64,000 bases of DNA from Murdochiella sp. Marseille-P8839 (GCA_019753405.1 JAIKLF010000001.1:66789-130788); one strand, 5' to 3'; shown: positions 17,315 through 26,271, numbered from the stretch's first letter. Made by a program: numbers and translations. The notes: generated by a model not told the origin, from the letters alone.

Positions 17315-18729
17315 AAATTTACAATACGCTGACGAGACGAAAAGAGGAATTCGTTCCTCTGGAAAAGGGCAAGGTGCGCATGTATGTCTGCGGGCCGACC
17401 GTCTATGATTTTATTCATATCGGAAACGCCCGACCGCTCGTTGTTTTTGATACCTTACATCGATTTTTGCGCTGGCAAGGCTTTGACGTCCGTTATGTGG
17501 TCAATTTTACGGACATCGACGACAAGATCATCAATCGGGCAAATGATGAAGGCGTGCCTTTTACGGACATTACCGCCAAATATATCGCCGCCTTTATGGA
17601 TCAGGCGAAGCAACTCAATTTACTCGAGGAAGAAACCATTCATCCGCGTGCTACGGAGATGATAGAAGCCATCATTGCCTTTGTGCAGGGGCTCATCGAC
17701 AAGGGAGCCGCTTATGATGCCGAGGATGCCGTATATTTCGATGTTTCCAAAGCCAAAGATTATGGTAAACTTTCCGGCAAAAAAATTGAGGACCTTGTGG
17801 CCGGGGCGCGTATTCGTGTGAATGAAGCCAAGCGGAATCCGTTGGATTTTGCTTTGTGGAAAAAACAGAAAGACAGCAATGAACCGGCATGGCCCAGCCT
17901 CTGGGGACCGGGACGTCCGGGCTGGCATATCGAGTGCTCCACGATGTCCAAGACGTTATTGGGCGAAACCATCGACATTCATGCCGGCGGTAGCGATCTG
18001 GAATTTCCGCATCATGAAAATGAAATTGCACAAACCGAAACGCTGACGGATCATCCTTTTGCACGTTATTGGATGCACAATGAGATGATTACCGTATCCG
18101 CTGCGGACGGAGCGCATGAAAAAATGTCCAAATCCAAGGGAAACTTTTTCATGCTCAAGGATATTGCCGAAACCTATGACCTCATTTTGGTGCGACTGTG
18201 GTTGCTTTCGGCACATTACCGCTCGCCCATCAACTTTTCGCGTGAAGTCATGGAAGCCACGAAAAACGGCTATGAGCGCTTGATGAACGGGAAACACAAT
18301 TTAGATCGGTTGCTTGCTCACAATGTGGAAGCAGAGCCGACAGAAGCGGAGCGAAAGCTCCTCGCAGCGGTAATTGAAGAAGAAGATGCCTTTACGAATG
18401 CCTTAGCGGATGATCTCAACACGGCGGATGCGCTTACCGCTATTTATGAGATTGTGCGCATGGCGAACAGTACCCTGAATGAAAAAAGTGCGAAAGGGAC
18501 GGTGGAAAGAGTCTACCGGAAGTTGCTTGAACTATTGGACGTGCTCGGCATTGCGGATCACAGCGCAAATGATGCCTTGGACGAAGAGGTGGAACGAAAG
18601 ATCGCTGAACGGGAAGAAGCGCGAAAGGCAAAAGACTTTGCCAGAGCGGATGCGATTCGCGATGAACTTGCCGCAAAAGGCATTTTATTGAAAGATACAC
18701 GCACGGGCGTGACTTGGACAAGGGAATAG
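17311..18729 (+). CDS. cysS: Cysteinyl-tRNA synthetase
   Basis: A class I synthetase of 472 residues. CGPTVYDFIHIGNARP holds the first zinc-ligand cysteine and the HIGH-like motif. WHIECS and HAGGSDLEFPHHENE hold the remaining zinc ligands, and KMSKSKGN is at about 271-278. The start overlaps the gltX stop as ATGA, with AAAGGAAAA upstream. It ends with TAG, one of the UAG stops showing that UAG is not generally read as sense in this genome. Confidence 0.97.
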   Translation: MKIYNTLTRRKEEFVPLEKGKVRMYVCGPTVYDFIHIGNARPLVVFDTLHRFLRWQGFDVRYVVNFTDIDDKIINRANDEGVPFTDITAKYIAAFMDQAKQLNLLEEETIHPRATEMIEAIIAFVQGLIDKGAAYDAEDAVYFDVSKAKDYGKLSGKKIEDLVAGARIRVNEAKRNPLDFALWKKQKDSNEPAWPSLWGPGRPGWHIECSTMSKTLLGETIDIHAGGSDLEFPHHENEIAQTETLTDHPFARYWMHNEMITVSAADGAHEKMSKSKGNFFMLKDIAETYDLILVRLWLLSAHYRSPINFSREVMEATKNGYERLMNGKHNLDRLLAHNVEAEPTEAERKLLAAVIEEEDAFTNALADDLNTADALTAIYEIVRMANSTLNEKSAKGTVERVYRKLLELLDVLGIADHSANDALDEEVERKIAEREEARKAKDFARADAIRDELAAKGILLKDTRTGVTWTRE

Positions 18730-18736
18730 AGGAACT

Positions 18737-19495
18737 ATGAGCGATTATATTTTTGGCCGCAATGCGGTATTGGAACATTTAAAAAGCGGCAATGAGGCTG
18801 AAAAGCTGTACGTCCAGAAGGGAAAACTGCAGGGCGTTGTACATCGCATCATTGCCATGGCCAAGGACGCCAAACTTCCGGTTATTGAAGTGGATCAGAA
18901 CAAATTGGATCGTATGACGGAAGGCGGCAATCACCAGGGGGTTGCGCTTCTGGCAACGGATTTTGCTTATGCTGACGTGGAGGAGATTTTACAGTCGGCT
19001 AAGGATGCGGGCCATGCGCCCTTTGTAATCTTGCTGGATGAACTGACCGATCCGCATAATGTGGGCGCCATCATCCGCAGTGCCGCCTGTTTCGGAGCGG
19101 ACGGTGTGTTGCTGCCGAAGCGTCGTGCGGCGACGGTGACATCCATCGTGCAGAAAGTCGCTTCCGGTGCGACCAACTATGTGAAGATTGCCAAGATCAA
19201 TAACGTGAATCAAACCATTGAGGAACTCAAAAAGGCGAACCTTTGGGTATACGGTGCGGCGGCGGAAGCCAAGCAGACGATATGGCAAACCGATTTTTCC
19301 GGTGGCGTGTGTTTGGTGATCGGCAACGAAGGAAAGGGGCTCAGCGAATTGACGCGCAAAAAATGCGACGTGCTGGTATCCATTCCGATGGTCGGTCCCA
19401 TGGACAGTTTGAATGCCTCCTGTGCAGCGACCGTGCTCATGGCGGAAGTGCTGCGCGGTCGTGCGCAGGACAGTTCGCAGGGTGAGCAGGCATGA
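18737..19495 (+). CDS. rlmB: 23S rRNA (guanosine-2'-O) methyltransferase RlmB
   Basis: A 252-residue SpoU/TrmH-family methyltransferase. An N-terminal substrate-binding domain opens with YIFGRNAVLEHLKSG. The knotted SPOUT catalytic domain has LDELTDPHNVGAIIRSA (motif 1), VIGNEGKGLS (motif 2) and IPMVGPMDSLNASCAA (motif 3). It places Gm2251 in the 23S peptidyl-transferase region. In many Firmicutes the Mini-RNase III gene lies between cysS and rlmB; here the two are only 7 bp apart. Confidence 0.92.
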   Translation: MSDYIFGRNAVLEHLKSGNEAEKLYVQKGKLQGVVHRIIAMAKDAKLPVIEVDQNKLDRMTEGGNHQGVALLATDFAYADVEEILQSAKDAGHAPFVILLDELTDPHNVGAIIRSAACFGADGVLLPKRRAATVTSIVQKVASGATNYVKIAKINNVNQTIEELKKANLWVYGAAAEAKQTIWQTDFSGGVCLVIGNEGKGLSELTRKKCDVLVSIPMVGPMDSLNASCAATVLMAEVLRGRAQDSSQGEQA

Positions 19496-20598
19496 GTGCG
19501 TTGCTGACGGCGGATCCTCTGGTGGAGGAGCGTCCGTTTACGATTCCATTTCATGATCCGGTGCACATCCGTCTGGCGATTCATGCTCGTGGTGAAGCTT
19601 GCACGACGCCGGATGCCTATTATTTGGTACTCATCGGCTTATTTAAGTTGCTCCGTGATCTTTCCGTACTATCGTTTCGTCACAGCCTCGAAAAGGACGG
19701 ATTGGTGTTTTCGCTTTCCGTGCGCGAAAGTCGTAGTGTGGTGCGAAGCTATTTGTCGGAAACGAAAAAATTTCACGTTCTCGGCGACGCCTGGGATCTT
19801 GTGCTGATTGACGGTGCGCGAGTATCAACGGTGGCGGGGGATGGGCGCCTGACGTCTCCTCTTTCGAAGGAAATGCTGAGTGCGTTGGCCTCAGCGCATC
19901 GTGGCATGGGTTCACGTCCGCTGCGCTTTTCCCGCTATTTTCTATCGTCCGCCTTGTTACCGTATACGCGTCGTCATACCTATGGCTGTGCACGTATGGA
20001 CGCCGAGGACAGTCGCGGAAAGGTAAACTTTTATCATGTGGTCCAGGGGCTGGAATTGCTGCAGCGCAGCTTTTCGAGCCTCGACTTTTCCAACATTTCC
20101 TCTGCCCATGAACTGCATATTGTCGCCGATCCGCTGGCAAAAGCGCTACAACAAATCGGCCGGACACCCGACTTTTTTGCAGAAACGCTGTTTCCTGCGC
20201 TGCTTCTAGCGTGTCTTTATGAACAGAAGGTTCCGCTTTCCGCCATGGAAGAGGCCCTCACACGGCTGTTACCGGTATCGGCGGATAGTGCGCACGGTCG
20301 CCGTCTGTTATTCTTGCGGGATCTTCTTGCGTCGCAGCCGGATGCCCTTTCCGACCCGGATGCGTTTAGTCTCTTTTTGTTGGCACGAATAGACGATGAA
20401 AGTACAAAACGGGAGATGAGCGAGGAGCAGTATCGCGAAGTGCAGCAGTTGGCTGATTTAGCCTATCGCGAACAGGGCGTTGATGCCGACCAGCTTAATG
20501 CTCTGTTCTTCGTCAATCATCTGGTTACTGAAGGCGTTCAGGCGGCAATCGTACTCTTTTCCATATTGTCATTTATGCAGGAAGAAGAACAGGCCTGA
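19492..20598 (+). CDS. Hypothetical protein co-transcribed with rlmB
   Basis: A 368-residue protein that I do not recognise. No signal peptide, transmembrane run or catalytic motif stands out. It seems mixed alpha/beta for the first 170 residues and mostly helical after that, ending in an acidic tail (FMQEEEQA). The ATG overlaps the rlmB stop by 4 bases, so translational coupling with the tRNA synthetase-rRNA methylase operon is likely and a role in translation or RNA biology is a guess from context only. A bidirectional terminator follows. Confidence 0.75.
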   Translation: MSALLTADPLVEERPFTIPFHDPVHIRLAIHARGEACTTPDAYYLVLIGLFKLLRDLSVLSFRHSLEKDGLVFSLSVRESRSVVRSYLSETKKFHVLGDAWDLVLIDGARVSTVAGDGRLTSPLSKEMLSALASAHRGMGSRPLRFSRYFLSSALLPYTRRHTYGCARMDAEDSRGKVNFYHVVQGLELLQRSFSSLDFSNISSAHELHIVADPLAKALQQIGRTPDFFAETLFPALLLACLYEQKVPLSAMEEALTRLLPVSADSAHGRRLLFLRDLLASQPDALSDPDAFSLFLLARIDDESTKREMSEEQYREVQQLADLAYREQGVDADQLNALFFVNHLVTEGVQAAIVLFSILSFMQEEEQA

Positions 20599-20633
20599 CG
20601 GTACGGCGAATTCGTGGTCTGCTCACAATAAAA

Positions 20634-20668
20634 ATCCTCCTCCATGAGGACATGGAGGATCATTTTTT
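20634..20668. terminator. Bidirectional terminator between convergent genes
   Basis: Stem CCTCCATG (20639-20646), loop AGGA, CATGGAGG (20651-20658), extended by ATC/GAT flanks. Six T follow on the plus strand and an A-run precedes, so it can also serve pepT on the minus strand. Confidence 0.8.
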
Positions 20669-20680
20669 ACATGAGCGCTT

Positions 20681-21919
20681 CTACTGACGGTCATCTTCCT
20701 CGGCAAAGCGTCTTACGATCTCAATGATGAGCTTGACCGTTTTTTCCATCCATCCGACGACGGCGAACTCATACGGCCCATGGAAATTCATACCGCCGAC
20801 GAAGAGATTGGGCGTAGGAAGCCCCATAAATGACAGTTGCGCACCATCGGTTCCACCGCGGGTCACCTCCACTTTTGCCGGAATGTCCAAGCCCTCCATG
20901 GAAGCCAGAGCAATATCGACCAGCTCCGGATGCTGATCAATCACTTCGCGCATGTTGTAATAGGAATCCTCGATCGATAACACAATGCGTTCGCCGTAAC
21001 GCTCGTTTAAATAGGAAACGATTTGACGCAACAGTTCTTTTTTCTCTTCAAACTTCGTTTTATCATGATCACGAATAATGTATTCCATTTCCGCATGAGC
21101 CAAATTGCCGTTCAGCGTCTCGAGCATGAAAAATCCGTCTCGACCCTCCGTGTGTTCCGGACGCATATGTGCCGGGAGCATAGCATTCAATTCCATCGCC
21201 ACCAGCAACGCATTGATCATGATGTCCTTTGCCGATCCGGGATGGATACTTTCGCCGTCAATCACAATCTTTGCGGAGGCCGCATTGAAGGTTTCCGCGC
21301 TGAATTCGCCGAGCACACCGCCGTCCATGGTATAGGCGACATCCGCTCCGAAGGCTTGGACATCAAAGCGATGCGGGCCTCGACCAATTTCTTCATCCGG
21401 GGTAAATCCGATGCGAATTTTGCCATGCGGAATTTCCGGATGGGCAAGAAGATATTCCATGGCACAAAGAATTTCGGCAATACCCGCCTTATCATCCGCA
21501 CCAAGCAGGGTGGAGCCGTCCGTAACGAGCAGTTCTTCTCCCGCCAGCGAAGGCAGAAGCGGACAGATCTCTTTTGTCAGTGTTCGGCCGTTCCCAAGCG
21601 GGATTGGGTTGCCGTCCGCTTTTACGATGCGCGTATTCTTTGCACCGCCGCGGAAATCCGGCGCGGTGTCCATGTGGGAAAGAAAGCCGATCGTCGGCAC
21701 GCTGTTCTCCCGTTCCGCCGGCAATGTGGACGGCAAGGTGCCGAAGAGATATCCGTTCTCGTCCAGTGTGACCTCTGTGAGCCCCATGTCTTCCATTTCC
21801 TGTTTCAGCATCCGCGCCAACACCCATTGTCCTTCCGTGCTGGGACAACTTTCCGAATCCGCATCCGATTGGGTATCCAACGCCGCATAACGCTTTAGTT
21901 TTTCGACCACTGGTTCCAT
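20681..21919 (-). CDS. pepT: Peptidase T (tripeptide aminopeptidase)
   Basis: A cytosolic dizinc M20-family aminopeptidase releasing N-terminal residues from tripeptides, 412 residues. Metal and catalytic sites are visible: GFLSHMDTAPDF, LGADDKAGIAEI, FTPDEEIGRG and the C-terminal GGMNFHGPYEF histidine. The ATG at 21919 follows GAGGAG; an upstream TTG in frame (21940) would overlap that site and is rejected. Single gene between the terminator and a small GNAT gene. Confidence 0.94.
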   Translation of the reverse strand: MEPVVEKLKRYAALDTQSDADSESCPSTEGQWVLARMLKQEMEDMGLTEVTLDENGYLFGTLPSTLPAERENSVPTIGFLSHMDTAPDFRGGAKNTRIVKADGNPIPLGNGRTLTKEICPLLPSLAGEELLVTDGSTLLGADDKAGIAEILCAMEYLLAHPEIPHGKIRIGFTPDEEIGRGPHRFDVQAFGADVAYTMDGGVLGEFSAETFNAASAKIVIDGESIHPGSAKDIMINALLVAMELNAMLPAHMRPEHTEGRDGFFMLETLNGNLAHAEMEYIIRDHDKTKFEEKKELLRQIVSYLNERYGERIVLSIEDSYYNMREVIDQHPELVDIALASMEGLDIPAKVEVTRGGTDGAQLSFMGLPTPNLFVGGMNFHGPYEFAVVGWMEKTVKLIIEIVRRFAEEDDRQ

Positions 21920-21980
21920 CTTATTCTCCTCTTTTTTCAAACTGCTTTCATGCGTTTATTTCCAAACCGTTTTCACACGT

Positions 21981-22259
21981 TTATTTCCAAATTGTTTTTA
22001 CACGTTCCGGGTCTGCTGAAAAGACCTTTTTTACATAGGAACAAACGGGACGAACGCGAATCTCCTGTTGTTTCGCCTCATCAATGAGCGCTTCCACAAG
22101 TTTTCTTGCTAATCCTCGGCCCCCATAAGCTTCGTCTACAACGGTATGCTCCGCGATCCAATCACCATTGTCTTCGACATCGTAAGACAGGTAGCCGATT
22201 TCTTTTTCTCCATCGTAAAGAACGAAACGATGGTCATTTTCTTTTTTCCGTATTTCCAT
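21981..22259 (-). CDS. Small GNAT-family N-acetyltransferase (YjdJ-like)
   Basis: A 92-residue minimal GCN5-like acetyltransferase of the YjdJ/Gtn-like kind. YGGRGLARKLVEALID is the acetyl-CoA pyrophosphate-binding loop, and RPVCSYVKKVF near the end is typical. The substrate is unknown. The ATG has AAGGTGAACC upstream. Just after its stop the last roughly 25 bp of the gene are repeated with a few changes (TTATTTCCAAACCGTTTTCA beside TTATTTCCAAATTGTTTTTA), a local tandem duplication of the 3' end. Confidence 0.85.
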   Translation of the reverse strand: MEIRKKENDHRFVLYDGEKEIGYLSYDVEDNGDWIAEHTVVDEAYGGRGLARKLVEALIDEAKQQEIRVRPVCSYVKKVFSADPERVKTIWK

Positions 22260-22334
22260 GGTTCACCTTACCTTTCTGTCGGCTTGGTTATACCCATTAC
22301 GATCCGGTTTGCGCAATGCGCTCGGGCGAAGGGG

Positions 22335-23290
22335 GCTGGGAAATGGCAGATTTTAGCCGTGGCCAGGGCCCGCCGACCCTGGCAAATGACAGATTTCGGT
22401 TTTTGTCAGGGTTCGCCGACCCTGGCAATTAATAGATTTCGAATTGGGCCAGGGCCAGCTGTCCCTGGTAAATGATAGATTTTATCTTCCGTCAGGGTTT
22501 GCGTCCCTGATAAACAGTAAATTTCGACTTCCGCCAGGGCCCGCCGACCCTGGCAAACGACAGATTTCGATTTCTGTCAGGGTTCGTCGCCCCTGGCTAA
22601 ATGATAGATTTTAGCCGTGACCAGGGTCCGCCGCCCCTGGCAAACGACAGATTTAAGCACTAGCCAGGGATCGCTGTCCCTGGCAAACAGCAAATTATGG
22701 TCACCGCCAGGGTTCGTCGCCCCTGACAAATGATATATTTCGGCTTTCATCAGGGCTTGCCATCCCTGGTAAACGACAGATTTCGGCTCCAGCCAGGGTT
22801 CGCGTCCCTGGTAAACAGCAAATTTTGATCATCGCCAGGGTTCGTCGCCCCTGACAAATGATATATTTTGGCTTTCATCAGGGCTTGCCATCCCTGGTAA
22901 ACGACAGATTTCGGCTCCAGCCAGGGTTCGCGTCCCTGGCAAACAGCAAATTTCGACCTCCGTCAGGGTCAGTGCCCCTGGTAAACAGCAAACTTTGGTC
23001 ACCGCCAGGGTGCGCCGCCCCTGACAAACTATAAATTTTAGCTCTAACCAGGGTTGATCGTCCCTGGCAAACGACAGATTTTGGCTTCCGTCAAGGTCAG
23101 CAAACCCTGTCAAACGACAGATGTCGGCTTCCGTCAGGGCGTCGCCCCTGACAAACAGAAAATTTCGCCTTCCGTCAGGGCCGCTGCCCTGACAAACAGC
23201 AAATTTCGACCTCCATCAGGGTCAGTGACCCTGGCAATCGATAGACTTTGCCCGTAGCCAGGACACGCCGCGCCTTCGCACACATTTTGC
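22335..23290. repeat. Array of about 22 tandem 43-bp hairpin repeats
   Basis: Each 42-44 bp unit has a short palindrome CAGGG-N(5-9)-CCCTG followed by a semi-conserved spacer close to CAAACGACAGATTTCGGCTT. I count 21 clear units plus a degenerate one at each end. Variation is partly compensatory: CCAGGG pairs with CCCTGG and TCAGGG with CCCTGA in many units. Units 9-11 (22706-22833) and 12-14 (22834-22961) are near-identical, showing a recent three-unit duplication. Frames are not kept across units, so it is non-coding. It fills the space between the divergent GNAT and GntR genes. It is not CRISPR, since the spacers are alike and the repeats vary. Confidence 0.9.
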
Positions 23291-23299
23291 ATCCTATCC

Positions 23300-23328
23300 T
23301 TGACAGTTATTAACTGTGCATATACAAT
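23300..23328 (+). promoter_or_regulatory. Promoter with embedded palindromic operator of the GntR-ABC operon
   Basis: TTGACA (23300-23305), a 17-bp spacer and TACAAT (23323-23328). A perfect inverted repeat ACAGTTA-T-TAACTGT (23303-23317) overlaps the -35 box and spacer, the expected place for autorepression by the YtrA-type regulator. Confidence 0.8.
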
Positions 23329-23357
23329 ATAAACATACAGCGTTGTAGGAGGAAAAA

Positions 23358-23771
23358 GTGAATATTCAGATTAAGAATGCAAGTAACGAACCAATTTACC
23401 TGCAGATAAAAAAGCAAATCAAAGACGCCATTATTAGTGGAGAGTTGGAGGAAGATGCGCAGCTTCCTTCTATTCGCTTTCTGGCGAAGGAGCTTCGCGT
23501 GAGCGTCATTACGACTAAGCGAGCCTATGATGAACTGGAACGGGAGGGGTTTCTGCACTCGGTACAGGGAAAAGGCAGTTTTGTCGCAGCGCAAAATCGG
23601 GCGTTGATGAAAGAAAAATTGTTGCGAAAAATGGAAGCTTGTTTTGCGGAAGCACTGCACTATGCGGATCTTGCAGATGTTTCCCGAGAGGAAGTCCATG
23701 AATTGTTACGATTAGTGGAGGAAGACCATGACGGAAGCGATTTGTCTTCAGGACGTGGAAAAGAAATTTGA
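23358..23771 (+). CDS. GntR-family regulator, YtrA type
   Basis: A 137-residue short GntR regulator. Its winged helix (about 10-75: EPIYLQIKKQIKDAIISGEL, LPSIRFLAKELRVS, TTKRAYDELEREGF, GKGSFVA) is followed by only a short helical dimerisation tail, the YtrA subgroup that usually controls an adjacent ABC transporter. It starts with GTG at 23358, with AGGAGG 5 nt upstream. The palindrome in its promoter suggests autoregulation. Its 3' end overlaps the ABC ATPase gene by 44 bases. Confidence 0.9.
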   Translation: MNIQIKNASNEPIYLQIKKQIKDAIISGELEEDAQLPSIRFLAKELRVSVITTKRAYDELEREGFLHSVQGKGSFVAAQNRALMKEKLLRKMEACFAEALHYADLADVSREEVHELLRLVEEDHDGSDLSSGRGKEI

Positions 23772-24579
23772 AGGATTTCATTTTGGACCGATCACGTTTT
23801 CTGTACCGAAGGGCTGCATCGTCGGTTATATCGGTGAAAATGGGGCGGGAAAGAGTACGACAATCAAGTTGCTGCTGGGGATGATTCGTCCGGATGCCGG
23901 GAAAATCCGTCTTTTGGGTCGGGGAACGGCGCAAATGCGGGAGGAAGATAAACAGAAGATTGGCTGTGTCTTTGATGATCTCTATCTTCCCGGCGAAATG
24001 ACGTTAAAAAATGCGGAAGTTTTTCATCGTGCCCTGTATGACAAGGCGTGGGAAAAAGATACGTTTTATGCGTTGGTTAAGCGGTTTCATCTGCCAGAGA
24101 ATCGTACCATTCGCCAATATTCGCGCGGTATGCGTATGCAGCTCGGAATGGCGCTTGCACTTTCCCACGGGGCAGAACTGCTTCTCTTGGACGAGGCGAC
24201 GAGTGGCTTGGATCCGGTGATTCGCGATGATGTCCTGGATCTTTTATTGGACTTTATCCAGCAGGACGACCATACGGTGCTCATTTCCTCGCACATTCTT
24301 TCGGATATTGAAAAAGTGGCGGATTACATTGCCTTCATTCACGAGGGAAAATTGTTGTTCCTGGAAGCAAAGGATGATCTGGAGGAGCGTTACGGTATCG
24401 TAACGGTGAGCCTAGATCAATTGGCTGGCCTTGATCCGGCGGCTATTGTGGGCAAGCGCGTACATGCCTTCGGTGCAGATGTGTTGATCAAGAGACAAAT
24501 GGTGCCAAAGGATATGGATGTGGAAAAAGCAAGTATTGAGGACATTATGGTGTACTGGATTAAGGGGGCGAGGTCATGA
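23728..24579 (+). CDS. ABC transporter ATP-binding protein
   Basis: A 283-residue nucleotide-binding subunit with Walker A GENGAGKST, signature YSRGMRMQLGMALALS, Walker B LLLLDEATSGLDP and the switch His in LISSHILSDIEK. The C-terminal extension of about 80 residues is like those of YtrB/BcrA-type exporters. The ATG, with GGAGG upstream, lies inside the GntR gene. It works with the following membrane protein. YtrA-controlled systems often respond to cell-wall antibiotics, but the substrate here is not known. Confidence 0.92.
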   Translation: MTEAICLQDVEKKFEGFHFGPITFSVPKGCIVGYIGENGAGKSTTIKLLLGMIRPDAGKIRLLGRGTAQMREEDKQKIGCVFDDLYLPGEMTLKNAEVFHRALYDKAWEKDTFYALVKRFHLPENRTIRQYSRGMRMQLGMALALSHGAELLLLDEATSGLDPVIRDDVLDLLLDFIQQDDHTVLISSHILSDIEKVADYIAFIHEGKLLFLEAKDDLEERYGIVTVSLDQLAGLDPAAIVGKRVHAFGADVLIKRQMVPKDMDVEKASIEDIMVYWIKGARS

Positions 24580-25205
24580 AGGCGTTGCTATATAAAGATT
24601 TTCTCACGGTAAAAAGAGGGCTGCTTCTCGTATCCTTTCTTGTCGCCATCATTGGTGCCTATTCGTTCATCGAGAAGAAACTGTTGGTGTTTCCCATGGT
24701 CTTTGTGCTCCTTCCCATGATTCTCATCGGTATGCTCTTCGGCAACGACCGTCTCAATAAAATGGACGCGTATTTGGTTCCCACGCCGATCTCTCGCAAA
24801 ATAGTCGTATTCAGCCGTTATGCATTCGTCTGGATCATTGCCGGCATTGGTGCCCTTGTATCGATTGTTCTTGCGCTCTTTGCTCCGGAGCAGATGTTGT
24901 CGTTGCCGTGGCATTTAATCGTATCGGCACTGCTTTTCCTAATCACGGTTATTACGGCGATTCAACTGCCCTTGATGTATCGCTTTGATGAGGATAAAGC
25001 GCGCATTCTCTTTGTGATCCTCTATTTTCTGCTCTTCGCTTTCTTTTCCTGGGCAGGCCCGAAAATCGAACCTTTTGCGTTATCGGAACGTCTGGCGTCC
25101 GTTCCCATCACTTGGATCAGCCTGGGACTCTTTTTGTTGACCCTGCTATGCAATGCGCTTTCTTTCGGCCTCTCTTATCGGATTTACGATCATCAAGAAT
25201 TTTAA
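24576..25205 (+). CDS. ABC-2 type membrane permease
   Basis: A 209-residue integral membrane protein with six hydrophobic segments. It overlaps the ATPase gene by 4 bases (ATGA), so it is the transmembrane partner. It resembles the ABC_2 permease-like proteins found after YtrA-type regulators, with a charged loop after helix 2 (NDRLNKMDAYLVPTPISRK). The substrate and direction are not evident; export or lantibiotic/envelope-stress defence is the usual role of such units. Confidence 0.8.
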   Translation: MKALLYKDFLTVKRGLLLVSFLVAIIGAYSFIEKKLLVFPMVFVLLPMILIGMLFGNDRLNKMDAYLVPTPISRKIVVFSRYAFVWIIAGIGALVSIVLALFAPEQMLSLPWHLIVSALLFLITVITAIQLPLMYRFDEDKARILFVILYFLLFAFFSWAGPKIEPFALSERLASVPITWISLGLFLLTLLCNALSFGLSYRIYDHQEF

Positions 25206-25306
25206 CGATTCCGTGTAGGAAAATCGCAATGAGCAGGCGGATTGTCTCCGAACAAAAAGAAAAACAAAATTCGCCCTCTAAATCAATGAAAAAACAGGAG
25301 AAACGA

Positions 25307-25915
25307 ATGAGCACTCAACAGAACATTATCGCCTATTTGAAAGAACGTTATGATCCGCTTACTATAGCCGTATACGGGTCCTATGCAGAGGGAACAAATG
25401 ATCAACACAGTGATTATGATTGTCTGTTGATTGTCAAAAGCAAAGATAGGCCGCACGATGATACGGTCGTCGACGGCGTGCTACTGGATTGCTTTCTCTA
25501 CAGTGAACAAGAGGTCAGGCAAGAAAATGTCGAGACTTTTGTGCCGTTATATGAGGCAAAGTTGGTCTATGACACCGGTATTGGACAAGCGCTCCAGTCT
25601 AAGGTTCGAAACTATATACAATCCCATACTGTACATCGTCCTGAAGAAAAGCACTTTCTGGTTTCTTGGATCAAGAAAACCATGAAGCGAATGGAAAAAT
25701 CGGATGAGGAAGGTCATTTTCGAGCCATTGCATTTCTTGCCGAGAGCATGGAAGACTATTGTTTTTTGCGCGATCGGTTCTATTTCGGCAGTAAAAAGAC
25801 GATTCGTTATCTCCAAGAAGAGGATGAACAGGGGTTTCTTCTTTTTCGGAAAGCCATAACTATTCGCTCAAATGAAGCCATTAGGGAATGGGCAAAGTAC
25901 ATTTTGAATGTATAA
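25307..25915 (+). CDS. Nucleotidyltransferase-domain protein
   Basis: A 202-residue protein with an N-terminal NTP_transf_2 fold: YGSYAEGTNDQHSDYDCLLI provides the GS and D-x-D catalytic signature. The helical C-terminal half is of the type seen in small adenylyl/nucleotidyl-transferases. The substrate is not identifiable; it could be a MNT-type antitoxin-like enzyme or a drug-modifying one, but no HEPN partner or resistance context is present. The ATG at 25307 has AGGAG 6 nt upstream; the longer upstream frame overlaps the permease gene and is a shadow. Confidence 0.75.
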   Translation: MSTQQNIIAYLKERYDPLTIAVYGSYAEGTNDQHSDYDCLLIVKSKDRPHDDTVVDGVLLDCFLYSEQEVRQENVETFVPLYEAKLVYDTGIGQALQSKVRNYIQSHTVHRPEEKHFLVSWIKKTMKRMEKSDEEGHFRAIAFLAESMEDYCFLRDRFYFGSKKTIRYLQEEDEQGFLLFRKAITIRSNEAIREWAKYILNV

Positions 25916-26102
25916 AAAAAGATGAGAAGGAGCCATCGTGCGGATGATGGACAAGTAGAAAAGCTTGCACCTTTCCCTTTAATCATGGCGTTACGGTGAG
26001 CCACCTTCATCACAGCACATGGTCCTCCTTAACCATCATGCTATCGCGGATCTCTTATATCGTGGCATTATCACGGAGGGACGATAAATCATGGACGAGG
26101 TG

Positions 26103-26131
26103 TTGACAAGCTTGCTCTTCTTGACTAAAAT
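26103..26131 (+). promoter_or_regulatory. Promoter of the tRNA pair
   Basis: TTGACA (26103-26108), a 17-bp spacer and TAAAAT (26126-26131), about 37 bp before tRNA-Thr. The 25916-26100 interval shows no gene. Confidence 0.75.
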
Positions 26132-26167
26132 AACCATGTTACGCAAATGACGCTATTGACGCGGAAC

Positions 26168-26240
26168 GCTGTCTTAGCTCAGCAGGTAGAGCGCAGCCAT
26201 GGTAAGGCTGAGGTCACCGGTTCAATCCCGGTAGACAGCT
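26168..26240 (+). tRNA. tRNA-Thr (anticodon GGT)
   Basis: A full cloverleaf: acceptor GCTGTCT/AGACAGC, D arm, anticodon stem CAGCC/GGCTG around loop ATGGTAA, and T arm with GGTTCAATC. The CCA end is not encoded. A perfect 10-bp hairpin (TGCACGCAAG-CC-CTTGCGTGCA, 26246-26267) separates it from the next tRNA and may be a processing signal. Confidence 0.95.
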
Positions 26241-26271
26241 TTCTATGCACGCAAGCCCTTGCGTGCAGTGA

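Noticed and set aside
22335-23290. CRISPR array
   Set aside because: The repeats vary from unit to unit and the intervening parts are alike, the reverse of CRISPR; no cas genes are near.
25112-25306. N-terminal extension of the nucleotidyltransferase
   Set aside because: The extra 65 codons overlap the upstream permease gene and a good ribosome site exists at the later ATG.
25916-26100. T-box or other leader before the tRNA pair
   Set aside because: No T-box core sequence, specifier stem or downstream coding gene; only an ordinary promoter is seen.
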